Positions 63,633-64,000 of a stretch of 64,000 nt of DNA are shown piece after piece. The stretch's first letter is position 1; every line of letters starts with the position of its first letter. This stretch comes from Acidobacteria bacterium AB60 (GTDB lineage: Bacteria > Acidobacteriota > Terriglobia > Terriglobales > Acidobacteriaceae): positions 248,001-312,000 of the forward strand of contig VANK01000005.1 of assembly GCA_008682415.1 (NCBI GenBank), in the 5' to 3' direction. Both the position numbers and the translations under genes were made by a program. The notes beneath the pieces were generated by a model. That model searched no databases, had not been told where the DNA came from, and saw only the letters and a program-made list of their open reading frames with translations.

Positions 63633-64000
63633 TGGAACTACGCCCTTTCTGCCCGCTGGCTGTGCTGCTGCTCGCAGCGGGTATGGCCGGCGCGCAGGCG
63701 AGCGGGAACGCGACGGCTTCCCCGCAGGCGCTGCAGGAGCAGGTGGAGAAGCTGGCGGCGATTCTCTCCCAGGAAGAGTCGGCGCTGCGGGAGTCGCAGC
63801 TGCGCATCGAACAACTGCGCCGGCAGGTGACGGCTCTCGAGGCGGAGATGGCGGGGCAGAAGACGACGGCTCCCGCGGAAGCTCCGCAGCGAGAGGCCGG
63901 CGAGGGAGCTGCGCGCCTGGAGGCCGAGGTGAGCGCCCTGCGCGAGCAACAGGATCTGCAGCAGAGCGAGATTGCCACGCACGACCAGATCAAGGTGGAG
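63633..64000 (+). CDS. Secreted coiled-coil protein, truncated by window end
   Basis: The first 122 codons of a gene running off the right edge. An AAGGAGGA ribosome-binding site precedes the ATG (63633); the adjacent GTG at 63630 is also possible. A signal peptide (MELRPFCPLAVLLLAAGMAGAQA) leads into a long coiled coil (LQEQVEKLAAILSQEESALR, IEQLRRQVTALEAEM and more). Similar proteins in Acidobacteria are often outer-membrane porins with a coiled coil before the barrel, but the barrel would lie outside this window, so this is not shown here. Confidence 0.75.

Overview
The window looks like a high-GC, Gram-negative, free-living bacterium, most probably an acidobacterium of the Terriglobia (Acidobacteriaceae) type. 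This is an inference. It rests on GC-rich codon use, tandem bactofilins, FecR-like and secreted low-complexity proteins, ToxR/CadC-type regulators with TPR tails, secreted prolyl oligopeptidase and glycoside hydrolases, S1 and PcrA proteins with long extra segments, and many short dispersed repeats between genes. No rRNA or taxonomic marker was compared.

Layout. 0-2.3 kb: end of an unknown gene, then a translationally coupled histidine kinase/response regulator pair. 2.4-3.3 kb: a base-composition outlier encoding a YopT-like (peptidase C58) protein, beside a tRNA-Pro(GGG). 3.4-16.4 kb: core and housekeeping genes (yggX, RNase R, two bactofilins, MurJ, secreted prolyl oligopeptidase, GAF-EAL phosphodiesterase, RHH protein, RlmI-type methyltransferase, cytochrome c). 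16.4-24.7 kb: an accessory, repeat-rich stretch with a cluster of palindromes, a decayed methyltransferase, a tandem hairpin-repeat array, a lower-GC three-gene cassette of unknown function (18.9-20.8 kb) with an AT-rich flank, a Bax-inhibitor-like membrane protein, a GH5 glycosidase and an M23 peptidase. 25-39 kb: thiL, a FecR protein, a phosphatase, a GT4 glycosyltransferase, a PHP protein, a solitary butyrate kinase, PcrA, LrgAB, LOG, PPOX, DUF971 and TSUP. 39-54 kb: a GH2 glycosidase, AraC/DinB/SRPBCC, rpsA with a long leader, HIT, duplicated secreted proteins, a divergent TetR/methyltransferase pair, and two ToxR-like regulators around a secreted protein. 54-64 kb: RmuC, acpP-fabF, a Yip1-like protein, two M15-like proteins, a second response regulator/histidine kinase pair and the start of a secreted coiled-coil protein.

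Functional themes are envelope biogenesis and remodelling (bactofilins, MurJ, M23 and M15-like proteins, LrgAB, GT4), signalling (two two-component systems, an EAL protein, ToxR/TetR/AraC regulators), fatty-acid synthesis (ACP and FabF, 3 bp apart) and extracellular polymer degradation (GH2, GH5, POP).

The best candidates for something undescribed are the three-gene cassette at 18,929-20,767, the YopT-like protein at 2.4 kb, and two larger-scale DNA patterns. One is blocks of strand-composition bias that switch near 16.7, 39.1 and 60.8 kb independently of gene direction. The other is a family of short repeats at gene 3' ends that supplies the stop codons of at least two genes.
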